DNA from: a virus | Length of the DNA: 26,311 bases | Reading direction: 5' to 3' (one strand) | IMG/VR virus record: IMGVR_UViG_3300030430_004274 | Location: 1-26,311 of that record | Made by a program: the position numbers and the translations under genes | In this document: piece after piece, positions 1 to 6,927 of the stretch | Position numbering within the stretch: position 1 is the first letter of the stretch | Layout: every line of letters starts with the position of its first letter | Notes under the pieces: model-generated | The model's input: the letters and a program-made list of their open reading frames with translations, nothing else | Databases searched by the model: none | What the model was told of the DNA's origin: nothing

Positions 1-543
1 GTGGTCGACCGGTCGACCGGACCACGACGGCCACCGCAGCCGCAGGGCGCACTCGCCGGATTCGACGTCGACGAGGCGCCCCGCCACGTACAACGGCACG
101 GTGCAGATCCGATCGGCCTCGTCCGCGTCAGACACGCGCCAAACGCCGCGCGCGTCCACTTGATACCCGTGGGGCGTCGTCCATCCGTCGGGGGCGTACG
201 GGGCGCCCTGGGCGTCGCTACGGCGCACGACGCGCAGCCCTCGGCCCCGGGCCTCCGCCATGCGGGCGAGCGTCCGCACGTCAGCCGAGATCCCACGTAC
301 AGCCCGCAGCCGCGCGACGACGCCGGCCCACTCGCCCGGCGCCTCCCGCGTCAGCCCGCCCAGGTCGTCGAGGGCGGCCTCGTCTGCCAGCGTCGAGGCG
401 ATCACGCTCGCGAGGGCCTCCCGCGTCTCGGCCGCCTGGATCTGCGCGAGGAGCGCCGCGGCACGGGTTCGGCCTGCTGCGAGCAGCACGGCGGGATCGG
501 TTGCCTCGACGCCCACAAGGGCGGCCAGTTCGGCGCTATCCAT
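1..543 (-). CDS. DUF927-type phage primase-helicase, N-terminal part (cut by window edge)
   Basis: The frame opens with ATG at 543 and stays open to base 1, giving 181 residues with no stop, so the gene continues to the left of the window. Residues 1-110 are helical and alanine-rich. From about residue 120 the sequence has the pattern G-Y-x-V-D-x-x-G-V-W, then I-C-x-V-P-L-Y-V, then a V-D-V-E-S-G-E-x-x-L-R-L-R strand. This order is typical of the start of the DUF927 domain, a superfamily of phage and plasmid helicase/primase-like ATPases. The ATPase core with its Walker motifs would lie outside the window. The start follows the primase stop directly (TGA 546-544) and has a GAGGGG-type ribosome site inside the primase gene, so the two are probably co-translated. 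With the primase upstream it would form a split primase plus helicase pair for phage replication. The family call rests on a partial domain only. Confidence 0.7.
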   Translation of the reverse strand, partial: MDSAELAALVGVEATDPAVLLAAGRTRAAALLAQIQAAETREALASVIASTLADEAALDDLGGLTREAPGEWAGVVARLRAVRGISADVRTLARMAEARGRGLRVVRRSDAQGAPYAPDGWTTPHGYQVDARGVWRVSDADEADRICTVPLYVAGRLVDVESGECALRLRWPSWSGRPVDH

Positions 544-1416
544 TCAAGCCCCCTCGGCGACGTGCCAGAGCGGCGCGGCATAGCCGCAGGAGTTCCGGTG
601 ATCGCATGCAGCGCCGCCGAAGGTGTGAGGGGCGAGCAGCCACCATAGCGAGGGCCGCCCGCATGCGGGGCACTGTACGCCCTTCACAATGTCGCCCGCA
701 GGTCGACGGATGACCGATCCGCCCATTCGCTCGCCCAGGGTTTCGCGGGCCTGGGGGTCGCTGTCGAGCACCCGACGCACGGCTGCGACCGTGTCGCCCT
801 GATCGGCGTACCGCCTCGCCTCGCGCGCAGCACGCGCCCGGCGCTCCACCTGGGCGGCCTCGACCTGCCGCCGCGCGTCGTCGACCCGCTGCGCGAGGTC
901 GCCCAGGTCCAGCAGCTCGCCCGGATAGCACCGCGCCCAGGGGGTCGCATGTCGGCCCATGCAGGGCAGCAGGTACAGCCGCGACGGATCGGAGCACTTC
1001 GGATCGGCGACGTCGCCGTCGCCCCGCAGGGCCGCGCGGTAGACGCCCGACCATAGCGGCGCGGGCACCGGCTCGGCCAGTGGTAGGATCACGCGCAGCT
1101 TGTGAGCCTCGGGCGAGTGCGACCACGAGGTATGGACGACGCGGGCGAACCCGTCCCACGCCTCGACGGCCTCGTCGATCGTCCGCCCGTCGTCGTAGTC
1201 GAGCACAAGGGCCGACACGTCGACGACGTCGGCAGCACGACGGCGCCCGCCTTCGCGGTACCTAACCGGCGACCAGCAGGGCGCGGATCGCTTCGCCTCG
1301 TCGTCGTCGCCCCAGTGGGCGCGGAACTCGATCAGCGTCTGCGCGAGACGCTCCCAGGTGAGATCCCGACCGACAGGCTGCACGGTGCGCACGTTCTCGA
1401 AGAATGAGACGATCAC
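544..1416 (-). CDS. Archaeo-eukaryotic-type (AEP) DNA primase with C-terminal zinc ribbon
   Basis: I chose GTG at 1416, which overlaps the stop of the upstream methyltransferase gene (GTGA), giving 290 residues; a longer open frame to 1599 lies inside that gene. Residues 66-77 form a strand ending D-Y-D-D-G (D73, D75), the metal-binding D-x-D of AEP primases. H95-T-S-W-S-H100 and R108 in the following L-R-V-I-L-P-L strand fit the conserved S/H and arginine strands of the same fold. D-P-S-R at 143-146 is a further motif usual in phage members. C249-x2-C252 with C271, H273 and C277 makes a zinc ribbon that could grip single-stranded template. Residues 175-235 are a charged helical linker. The likely role is primer synthesis for phage DNA, working with the DUF927 protein encoded next. 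It is the fourth gene of the leftward operon. Confidence 0.72.
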   Translation of the reverse strand: MIVSFFENVRTVQPVGRDLTWERLAQTLIEFRAHWGDDDEAKRSAPCWSPVRYREGGRRRAADVVDVSALVLDYDDGRTIDEAVEAWDGFARVVHTSWSHSPEAHKLRVILPLAEPVPAPLWSGVYRAALRGDGDVADPKCSDPSRLYLLPCMGRHATPWARCYPGELLDLGDLAQRVDDARRQVEAAQVERRARAAREARRYADQGDTVAAVRRVLDSDPQARETLGERMGGSVIRRPAGDIVKGVQCPACGRPSLWWLLAPHTFGGAACDHRNSCGYAAPLWHVAEGA

Positions 1417-2573
1417 GACATGCCCCCGAATAGCAAGCCCTGCCGAGGGTCGCGCGGTCGCACGTCCTCGCCTCGAATCTGCCGCACGACCGCGCCGAGG
1501 TAATCGCGCCCGTCCTCGTCGATCTCGCACGTCACGACCTGCCGGGCCTCGTCGGGATCCGCTCGTGCCATCCACTCGGCGGCTACGGCCTCGCGACACG
1601 TCCCGCCGAACGGCACCCAGACGCGTTCATGCGGTCGGCTGCTCGCCCGGATAATGCGGTCGGCGAATGCGACCGGCTTTTGGCAAGCGTGCAACGTGTC
1701 GCCGTCACTGCCGCGCAATCGTTCCGGCCCTTGAACCATGCCCGAGTGCCACACGTTCGAGACGCCCACCGGCGCAGTAAATGCGGGGCGGCTCGCTTCG
1801 TACGAGGCGCGGAGGTGGTCGTACTCGGCGCGGAGGTGGTCGTACTCGGCGCGGAGGTGGTCGTACGAGGCGCGGAGCCCGCCGTCCGGCCACGCGGACG
1901 GGTGCACGAGAAAGGGGCGGTCTCGGGGCGCCCCGTGCTCGGCGGCGTAGGCGGCGAGCTGCTCGTATGCCTCCCACGTCGGGAGGGACCATTGTGACCG
2001 TCCGAAGTAGTGCCCGGCCATGCCATTCGTTCCCATGGCGGTGTCCGCCTGTCGACGTTTCAACCCTGCCGCCTCCCACTCCGCAACAAGGAAGGTCCGC
2101 GCGAGGTTCCGATCGTCACGCCCCGCCGCGTAGGCAATCTCGGAGCCCGCACACGTCGACGGCGCCCACGCCTCGCGCTGGTAGAAGCCGCAGACCTCAG
2201 TCACGTCGTACCAAGTCCGAAGGCCCTTCACGTCGCACTTGCCGGCCATGAACCCGACGCCCTTGTCCCATGTCACGAGGGATCGAAACGTCCACCCGCG
2301 CGCCACGATGCCCGGGTGTAGCGTTGCCCACCCCTCGGCGGTATTCCAGACGTAGAGCGACGCGGACGGCGCGCAGAGGCGCCCTACGTCGTCGAGGTGC
2401 GGCGCGTACCACTCCGGCAGGCCGGACACCTTCATCATGTCCCACGCTGCTTTGCGCATCCCATAAGGGCCGTCGAGCACCGCAAGCGAGAACGAGCCCG
2501 CGGCCTGCTCGGCTGCGACCTGCCGCGCGTCCGCACGGTGGATCGTGTTCGTTGGCGATTGATACACGATCAC
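1413..2573 (-). CDS. DNA methyltransferase, beta-class N6-adenine/N4-cytosine type
   Basis: The protein has 386 residues from GTG at 2573, which overlaps the helicase stop (GTGA). An upstream ATG at 2639 would run 66 bases into the helicase gene and is less likely. D-G-P-Y-G at 34-38 is the catalytic motif IV (D-P-P-Y class). Near the C-terminus, Q-K-P (about 298-300) followed by P-F-G-G-T-C (321-326) is motif X/I, the AdoMet-binding loop, and C-E-I-D follows at about 349. Motif IV before motif I is the order of the beta class. Such phage enzymes usually protect DNA from host restriction or mark it during replication; the target site cannot be read here. No restriction partner is present. Odd feature: residues 233-258, in the likely target-recognition region, are a 21-base tandem repeat encoding Y-D-H-L-R-A-E/S heptads. 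Confidence 0.85.
   Translation of the reverse strand: MIVYQSPTNTIHRADARQVAAEQAAGSFSLAVLDGPYGMRKAAWDMMKVSGLPEWYAPHLDDVGRLCAPSASLYVWNTAEGWATLHPGIVARGWTFRSLVTWDKGVGFMAGKCDVKGLRTWYDVTEVCGFYQREAWAPSTCAGSEIAYAAGRDDRNLARTFLVAEWEAAGLKRRQADTAMGTNGMAGHYFGRSQWSLPTWEAYEQLAAYAAEHGAPRDRPFLVHPSAWPDGGLRASYDHLRAEYDHLRAEYDHLRASYEASRPAFTAPVGVSNVWHSGMVQGPERLRGSDGDTLHACQKPVAFADRIIRASSRPHERVWVPFGGTCREAVAAEWMARADPDEARQVVTCEIDEDGRDYLGAVVRQIRGEDVRPRDPRQGLLFGGMS
1801..1877. repeat. 21-base in-frame tandem repeat within the methyltransferase gene
   Basis: Units at 1801-1821, 1822-1842 and 1843-1863, plus a 14-base partial unit at 1864-1877, differ only by a c/g and t/a change near their starts. The length is a multiple of three, so gain or loss of a unit would keep the frame and change the number of Y-D-H-L-R-A heptads. 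Confidence 0.95.
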
Positions 2574-3913
2574 GAGATCCACCCACGGCGGCGATACTCG
2601 CCCCGCCTCGCCTGGGCGTACCCGCGGTACGGCCCCCATGCGTCGACGACGTCGACGACGACGGGGTCGGGCGCGTCGTCATGCGGCCGCAGGGCCCGGC
2701 CGATGCGCTGCAACGTGCGGCCCACGTTCTGCGTCGGGGCGGTCAGCATGACGGCCGACACCCGGGGCGCGTCGAGGCCCTCGTCGGCGAGGCTGGTAGC
2801 GACGACGACGTCGACCCGACCGGCCCGCATATGGTCAAGCACCGCCGCCCGTTCGATCGGCTTCATGTCGCCCACGAGGGGCACGGCGTGCAGGCCGTGC
2901 TCAGTCATGATCTCGGCGAGGCTGTGCGCGTGCTCGACGAGCTGCACCAGGGCGAGCACGACGTGCCCACGGTCGACGAGCAGGCGCGCCTCGGTTGTGA
3001 TTCCGAGGTTCCGCGCGACATCCAGAGCGAGCGCCCGCGCCCGCTCGTGCGGCTCCATATCGTCGAGGTCGACGGCGGGCGCGTACCATGTCCGGATCTC
3101 GGGCCGCAGCACTCGGCCCGCCGATTCGAGCACACGGTGATCGACCTCCGCGACCGTCGGCCCCAGCGACGCCCGCATCCACGGGGTAAGCCCGTCGGCC
3201 CTCTCGGGCGTCGCGGTCAGCCCGTAGCGGTGCCGGCCTCGCATGCCGGCGAGAACGCCGGCGAACGTCCGCGCGGGCGCGTGGTGGGCCTCGTCCTGGA
3301 TGACGACGCCGAACGCCTCGCCCCACTTGTGCAGGCGGTGCCACTCCCACCGCCCGAGGGTCTGCAACGAGCCCACAACGACCCGCCCGACCTCGTCCGG
3401 CAGCTTGCGGCCGTAGCCGACGACCTGCGCCTCGACGCCGAGGAACTGCCGCACGCGCTCGACCCACTGATCCGCCAGATCGCGCGAGTGAACGAGGATC
3501 AGGGCGGGCGTATCGTGAGCAGCGATCAGACCGCAGCCGATCACCGTCTTACCTGCGCCCGTGGGTGCGACGATGACGCCGCGGCCGGCCTCGACGGCCG
3601 CCTCGACGGCCTGCTGTTGGTAGGGGCGGAGGTCGCCCCGGAACGCCAGCGGCTCCGCCTCTGGGCAGGTCATGCGGTCGACGGCGTCCGCCTCCTCGAT
3701 CCCAGGCGCGTAGCGCGGCACAATCGCGCCGCCCTTCCAGGGTCCGCCGTCCTGCGTCCGTACGGGGTGCACCCGTTGCGCGGGCTGCTGGCCCCGCGGG
3801 TAGCGCAGCCACGCCAGATAGGCAGGATTGGGCACCGATAGTGCCTTGACCCAGCGCGCCCGGGTTCGGTCACCTGGGCGCAGCAGGAGGCCACCGCAGA
3901 TCGCGCCCGTCAT
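2570..3913 (-). CDS. Superfamily 2 DNA/RNA helicase (DEAH-box, UvrB/Rad25-like)
   Basis: The protein has 447 residues from ATG at 3913, which overlaps the stop of the upstream regulator gene (ATGA). The open frame runs on to 4153, but that part is antisense shadow of the regulator. Motifs in order: a Q-tip-like R-P-Y-Q-Q-Q at 96-101, Walker A A-P-T-G-A-G-K-T at 116-123, D-E-A-H at 207-210, L-T-A-T-P at 232-236, and motif VI Q-R-I-G-R-A-L-R-P at about 402-410. These make it a complete SF2 helicase with both RecA-like domains. Residues 1-90 are an N-terminal extension rich in W, Y and P with no motif I recognise. The usual phage role is unwinding of origin or branched DNA in replication or recombination. 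It is the second gene of the leftward operon and is translationally coupled on both sides. Confidence 0.92.
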   Translation of the reverse strand: MTGAICGGLLLRPGDRTRARWVKALSVPNPAYLAWLRYPRGQQPAQRVHPVRTQDGGPWKGGAIVPRYAPGIEEADAVDRMTCPEAEPLAFRGDLRPYQQQAVEAAVEAGRGVIVAPTGAGKTVIGCGLIAAHDTPALILVHSRDLADQWVERVRQFLGVEAQVVGYGRKLPDEVGRVVVGSLQTLGRWEWHRLHKWGEAFGVVIQDEAHHAPARTFAGVLAGMRGRHRYGLTATPERADGLTPWMRASLGPTVAEVDHRVLESAGRVLRPEIRTWYAPAVDLDDMEPHERARALALDVARNLGITTEARLLVDRGHVVLALVQLVEHAHSLAEIMTEHGLHAVPLVGDMKPIERAAVLDHMRAGRVDVVVATSLADEGLDAPRVSAVMLTAPTQNVGRTLQRIGRALRPHDDAPDPVVVDVVDAWGPYRGYAQARRGEYRRRGWIS

Positions 3914-4176
3914 GACTGCACGGCAGCGTGATCGACGACGTCGAACCCAGACGCCCGCAGCGCTACCTCGGCGAGTTCCACGTCGAGCACCGACGCCAGC
4001 GCAGGCCAGTAGCGACGGGGCACGAGTCGATCGCCGACCCACCAGCGGTACGCCGAGGTGCTGCCTACGGCTGCGCCCAGTTCGACGGAGACGGCCACCG
4101 CCAGCTCCTGATATGTAGTAATCCCGCGCACTTGTGCGGCGGCGGTCAGCCATTGTCCGGCGTGGTTAGCGTCCAT
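3910..4176 (-). CDS. Small HTH (Cro/XRE-like) transcriptional regulator
   Basis: The protein has 88 residues, with ATG at 4176 preceded by a clear GGGAGGG ribosome site. A longer frame upstream to 4320 crosses the promoter region and is rejected. The middle of the protein reads E-L-A-V-A-V-S-V-E-L-G, then A-A-V-G-S-T-S-A-Y-R-W-W-V-G, then a third helix and P-A-L-A-S-V-L-D-V. This matches the layout of an XRE/Cro HTH, with S-T-S-A-Y-R-W-W as the recognition helix. It is the first gene of the leftward replication operon and sits on a divergent promoter region that carries an inverted repeat. An autoregulatory Cro-like or early-repressor role is the natural inference. No integrase or second repressor is visible to show a lysogeny switch. 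The HTH call is by pattern only. Confidence 0.68.
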   Translation of the reverse strand: MDANHAGQWLTAAAQVRGITTYQELAVAVSVELGAAVGSTSAYRWWVGDRLVPRRYWPALASVLDVELAEVALRASGFDVVDHAAVQS

Positions 4177-4194
4177 GCGATACCCTCCCAGGTG

Positions 4195-4213
4195 TCCGGG
4201 AACGTATACCGGA
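4195..4213. promoter_or_regulatory. Inverted repeat TCCGG-N9-CCGGA, likely operator
   Basis: Perfect 5-base arms at 4195-4199 and 4209-4213 flank a 9-base spacer that contains the -10 box of the leftward promoter. A dimeric HTH protein bound here would block RNA polymerase, so the neighbouring XRE-like gene product is the obvious candidate ligand. The arms are short, so chance occurrence cannot be excluded in GC-rich DNA. Confidence 0.5.
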
Positions 4214-4231
4214 ACCGTCAACCAATGACAA
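4203..4231 (-). promoter_or_regulatory. Sigma70-like promoter for the leftward replication operon
   Basis: Read on the minus strand, TTGTCA (4231-4226) and TATACG (4208-4203) are separated by exactly 17 bases. They match the -35 consensus at 5 of 6 positions and the -10 consensus at 4 of 6. The start point would fall near 4196, leaving a 20-base leader that holds the GGGAGGG ribosome site before ATG 4176. No equally good promoter is seen on the plus strand for the divergent operon. Confidence 0.65.
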
Positions 4232-4240
4232 GGGGAACCG

Positions 4241-4528
4241 ATGGGACTGATCGACGACATGCGATCCCGATTTGCCGAGATCGAGGCGACGGGCATGGAA
4301 CCCATGAGCGTGCACGCCACCTCATGGGGTCCGGTCTCCGTGATGGTGCCCGCCGCCCAGCTGGTGGCCTGGATCGAGGCAACCGGCCGAGAGGCTGACG
4401 CGAGGGGTCAGACGACGGCAGGCGTGTCGATGGTCACGGTCGATTGTGGCGGCGTTTCGTACGTCTCCAGGGTCCAGCGCACGAGGCCGATCGATGATCC
4501 GATCGGCGTCCTGCGGGGTGACGGATGA
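4241..4528 (+). CDS. Unknown small protein, first gene of the rightward recombination operon
   Basis: The protein has 95 residues, with ATG at 4241 preceded by AAGGGGAA at a good distance. I do not recognise a family. It begins with an amphipathic helix (M-G-L-I-D-D-M-R-S-R-F), followed by a strand-rich middle (V-S-V-M-V-P, V-S-M-V-T-V-D-C-G-G-V-S-Y-V). There is no signal peptide or membrane segment. Its stop overlaps the start of the exonuclease gene (ATGA), so the two are coupled. Small genes in this place in other phages include inhibitors of host nucleases or accessory recombination proteins, but nothing in the sequence decides this. Confidence 0.72.
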   Translation: MGLIDDMRSRFAEIEATGMEPMSVHATSWGPVSVMVPAAQLVAWIEATGREADARGQTTAGVSMVTVDCGGVSYVSRVQRTRPIDDPIGVLRGDG

Positions 4529-5466
4529 CCGAAGCCACGCTGCGGAACGTCACCACCTACCCGGACCGCGAGGCGTGGCTCGCCGACGTCACGCGCGACG
4601 GTGTCGGCGCGACCGACGCCTGCCGCCTGCTGGGCCTGTACCCTGCGGCATGGGGCGGCCCGTGGTCGGTCTGGGCCCGGTACCACCGCCCCGACGCGAT
4701 CAGACCGCAGGAGGGCGCCCACCTGCGTGCGGGCCTCTATTGGGAGTTCTCCGCGCTGGAATGGTACCGAACGCACCGGCTCGACGCCGACGTGACGATG
4801 CGATCGCCGCTATGCCGCATCGAGGGCGGCCTGCTGCGGCCGTCGCCCGACGCCATGATCACCAACGCCGAGCAGCAGATCGTCGGGCTGGTGGAGGTCA
4901 AGTGCCCCCGGGCCGGATGGCATGCGTACGCGCCCGACGGCCACGTCGTCGAGGCATGGGGCGAACGCGGGATCAACCACTACCCGGCGCCCCTACACTA
5001 CTGCGTGCAGGTATACGCGCAGCTAGCCGCGGCACGACTGGCCGGCCATCCGGTCGGCTGGGCGGATCTGCTGGTGTTCTTCGGGCCGCAGGATGTGCGG
5101 ACGATCCGATTTGTGGCCGACGAGGCCCACGAGGATCAGCTCGTCGAGCGCCTCGCCCAGGCCCACGCCGAGATCGTCGTCGACGGTACCGAGCCACCGC
5201 CCGACCTCTCGGTTGATGCATGGCGCGACCTTGTCGAGAGGCCCCGAGATGCCGACCACGAGGCCGACGAGGATCTGGCCGGCATGCTGCGGCAGTTCGC
5301 CGCCGTCGCTGCCGTCTATCGCGACGCTGGGGAGCAGCGCGATCGACTGCGCCGCGACATCCTCGCCCGCGCCAACGACCTGGGCGCCCGCCGTCTGATC
5401 TGGGACGGGCAGCGCCTCACAATCAGCAGCCGCGGATCGCTGACCATCCGGGAGATCAAGCCATGA
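4525..5466 (+). CDS. YqaJ/lambda-exonuclease-family nuclease
   Basis: The protein has 313 residues from ATG 4525. The N-terminal third has the G-x-G-A-T-D-A pattern (about 26-32) that opens the YqaJ domain. Next come G70-L-Y-W-E74-F, the first metal-binding glutamate, then P-S-P-D109-A-M, and E124-V-K126-C-P, the D-(E-x-K) core of the PD-(D/E)xK fold. Residues 225-313 are a helical, charged extension. The enzyme would digest one strand of double-stranded DNA 5' to 3' and leave a 3' overhang for annealing. The next gene encodes an ERF-type annealing protein, so this is a two-component recombinase analogous to Red-alpha/beta or RecE/T. The start overlaps the previous stop and its stop overlaps the ERF start, which points to balanced co-expression. 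Confidence 0.88.
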   Translation: MTEATLRNVTTYPDREAWLADVTRDGVGATDACRLLGLYPAAWGGPWSVWARYHRPDAIRPQEGAHLRAGLYWEFSALEWYRTHRLDADVTMRSPLCRIEGGLLRPSPDAMITNAEQQIVGLVEVKCPRAGWHAYAPDGHVVEAWGERGINHYPAPLHYCVQVYAQLAAARLAGHPVGWADLLVFFGPQDVRTIRFVADEAHEDQLVERLAQAHAEIVVDGTEPPPDLSVDAWRDLVERPRDADHEADEDLAGMLRQFAAVAAVYRDAGEQRDRLRRDILARANDLGARRLIWDGQRLTISSRGSLTIREIKP

Positions 5467-6137
5467 CCACGATCGACGAACAGCTCGACACCATGCAGGC
5501 CGAGATCGACAGCTTGCGCGCCCAGGTTGCCGAGGGGCAGCTCGCGGGCGCGCTGACCGCTGCGCAGGCTGCCCTCGGGCCGGTGCGCAAGAATAAACGC
5601 AATCCCCACTACCGATCGACCTATGCCGACCTCGCGGCCGTCTGCGAGGCCATACGCGAACCCGCGACGGCTGCCGGCCTGTCGTGGTCGCATACGACGC
5701 GGCAGGCGGGCGACGGCTGGATCGTGATTGAGACCACGATCACGCATGAGAGCGGCGCAACGCGCACGCATACGTTCCCAGCTCGCCCGACGAAATCGGA
5801 CCCCCAGAGCATCGCCGGGATCGTGTCCTACGGCATGCGCTACGGCCTGATCATGGCGTTCGGGCTGGCTACGTCTGACGACGCCGACGGGCAGCCGCGG
5901 CGACCTCGTCGAGCTGATCCACCGGTACGCAATCCGGCGGGCGGCGTATCCATGGCGGCGGCCTCGTCCGCGCTCGGCGACCTCGGGCTGACGGTCGAGG
6001 GCGTCGACCGCTGGCGAGCTGCGCAGGGTCGGCCCGCGCTGTCGACCCTCGACGACCAGCAGCGCGCGCAGCTGCTCGCCTACCTGCGATCGTCCGATCA
6101 GGCGAGGGGGCAGATCGCCGAGAGCGTCGACGGGTAG
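5463..6137 (+). CDS. ERF-superfamily single-strand DNA annealing protein
   Basis: The protein has 224 residues, with ATG 5463 overlapping the exonuclease stop (ATGA). A longer frame from 5220 is shadow. Residues 47-62 (N-P-H-Y-R-S-T-Y-A-D-L) are the ERF signature: a short basic stretch K-N-K, then a strand and the Y-A-x-L helix. S-I-A-G-I-V-S-Y-G-M-R-Y-G-L at about 128-141 and the following D-D-A-D-G match the second ERF motif (T/S-Y-x-x-R-Y-x-L ... D-D-x-D-G). The C-terminal 70 residues are variable and rich in A, R and D. The protein would coat and anneal the 3' single strands made by the exonuclease. The operon pauses after this gene with a 125-base gap. Confidence 0.88.
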   Translation: MTTIDEQLDTMQAEIDSLRAQVAEGQLAGALTAAQAALGPVRKNKRNPHYRSTYADLAAVCEAIREPATAAGLSWSHTTRQAGDGWIVIETTITHESGATRTHTFPARPTKSDPQSIAGIVSYGMRYGLIMAFGLATSDDADGQPRRPRRADPPVRNPAGGVSMAAASSALGDLGLTVEGVDRWRAAQGRPALSTLDDQQRAQLLAYLRSSDQARGQIAESVDG

Positions 6138-6177
6138 GGAGTTTCCCGTGGTGCCGCGGTGTAAATGTCATGCGGAT

Positions 6178-6189
6178 ACCTTGCAAGGT
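6178..6189. promoter_or_regulatory. Perfect 12-base palindrome, candidate operator
   Basis: ACCTTGCAAGGT is its own reverse complement. It covers the putative -35 box of the promoter at 6181-6209, in the gap between the ERF gene and the next small gene. Confidence 0.5.
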
Positions 6190-6209
6190 TTCGGCATGTC
6201 GTTAATACT
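6181..6209 (+). promoter_or_regulatory. Possible sigma70-like promoter in the 6138-6262 gap
   Basis: TTGCAA (6181-6186) and AATACT (6204-6209) are 17 bases apart, and each matches consensus at 4 of 6 positions. The local sequence is less GC-rich than its surroundings. The rest of the gap (6138-6177 and 6210-6262) shows only the AGGGGA ribosome site before 6263. Confidence 0.4.
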
Positions 6210-6262
6210 TAGGCATCGGCGGGGGGCAATGAAGCCCGCGCCCGCCGAGGGGAGTCACGACG

Positions 6263-6475
6263 ATGAAACTCGAATACCGCACATTCGGCCCGCCGACCGC
6301 AGCACAGTCGGCCGCGCATGTTGCAGCACTCGCGGCAATCAAGGCGGCGGGGTTCACCCCGTTTCCACTGATCACGCACTACTCGAACGGCCACGTTCAC
6401 GCCGCATCGGTCGAGATCCTTCCCAATACGTACGGCCACCCGGCGCTTGAGGTTTTCGTGCCCGTCGAGCGCTAA
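6263..6475 (+). CDS. Unknown 70-residue protein
   Basis: The start is ATG 6263 after a GAGGGGAG ribosome site 8 bases upstream. No family is recognised. Residues 10-30 form an alanine-rich helix (A-A-Q-S-A-A-H-V-A-A-L-A-A-I-K), followed by a strand-rich half with F-P-L-I-T-H-Y, H-V-H-A-A-S-V-E-I and A-L-E-V-F-V-P-V. It looks like a small folded alpha/beta cytosolic protein. It has its own candidate promoter and palindrome upstream and a strong hairpin downstream, so it may be expressed as a single-gene unit. Codon use is like its neighbours. Confidence 0.68.
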   Translation: MKLEYRTFGPPTAAQSAAHVAALAAIKAAGFTPFPLITHYSNGHVHAASVEILPNTYGHPALEVFVPVER

Positions 6476-6493
6476 ACCGCCCAGGCGCAGCCC

Positions 6494-6520
6494 GGCCCGT
6501 ACCCCCTCGGGGGTCGGGCC
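6494..6520 (+). terminator. Strong GC hairpin between two small genes
   Basis: GGCCCG, a bulged T, ACCCCC, the loop TC, then GGGGGT and CGGGCC give 12 base pairs. Only two T residues follow, so it is not a textbook intrinsic terminator. It may slow transcription or protect the 3' end of the upstream message. Confidence 0.5.
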
Positions 6521-6555
6521 TTCGGCGGTAGAACCACCAACCAGGGGAGCATGAC

Positions 6556-6927
6556 ATGGCCCGGAGCATTCTCGACATTGACCTTGACGCCCTGCCGGCC
6601 GACGACCGCGGCGCGATCACGTGGGCGGCCATCGCCGCAGAGCACGGCGCCGATCACCTGATCGACGTGGCCGTCTGCGCGATTGCAAAGGGGCGGCCGA
6701 AGCTCGCCCGCAACGCGCGCGCCGCCCACGTTCGCGAACTGATGCGGGCCGACGGCTTGACCGGTCGACGAGGTAGACCCATGAAAGGTCGCACCCGCAG
6801 GGATGCCCGGCTGGTGGTGTTCATCGAGCAGAGCGTGAAGGACCAAATCGCCCGGTCGCGCGGGACGGGCGAATCATACGCCGACGTGATCACCCGGTGG
6901 GCTACCGAGCACGGGGTGAAGGCATGA
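6556..6927 (+). CDS. Small protein with ribbon-helix-helix-like C-terminus
   Basis: The protein has 123 residues, with ATG 6556 after an AGGGGA ribosome site. Residues 1-70 are helical with no family I know. Residues 72-82 are very basic (R-R-G-R-P-M-K-G-R-T-R-R). Residues 84-120 read A-R-L-V-V-F-I-E-Q-S-V-K-D-Q-I-A and continue with S-Y-A-D-V-I-T-R-W: a strand, a helix, a turn and a second helix, the layout of a ribbon-helix-helix DNA-binding domain. A regulatory role in this operon is likely but unproven. M76 (base 6781) has GAGGT seven bases upstream and could start a shorter RHH-only product. The stop overlaps the start of the next small gene (ATGA). Confidence 0.68.
   Translation: MARSILDIDLDALPADDRGAITWAAIAAEHGADHLIDVAVCAIAKGRPKLARNARAAHVRELMRADGLTGRRGRPMKGRTRRDARLVVFIEQSVKDQIARSRGTGESYADVITRWATEHGVKA

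Noticed and set aside
1-648. Plus-strand frame of 215 codons at the left edge
   Set aside because: It is antisense to the DUF927 gene, which continues in the minus direction with a recognisable domain pattern.
1801-1877. CRISPR-like repeat array
   Set aside because: The units are directly adjacent without spacers and keep a reading frame, so this is a coding tandem repeat.
2270-3841. Long plus-strand frame of 523 codons
   Set aside because: It lies antisense to the SF2 helicase, whose motifs are complete. Its sequence is R/H/P-rich without a domain, typical of a shadow frame in GC-rich DNA.
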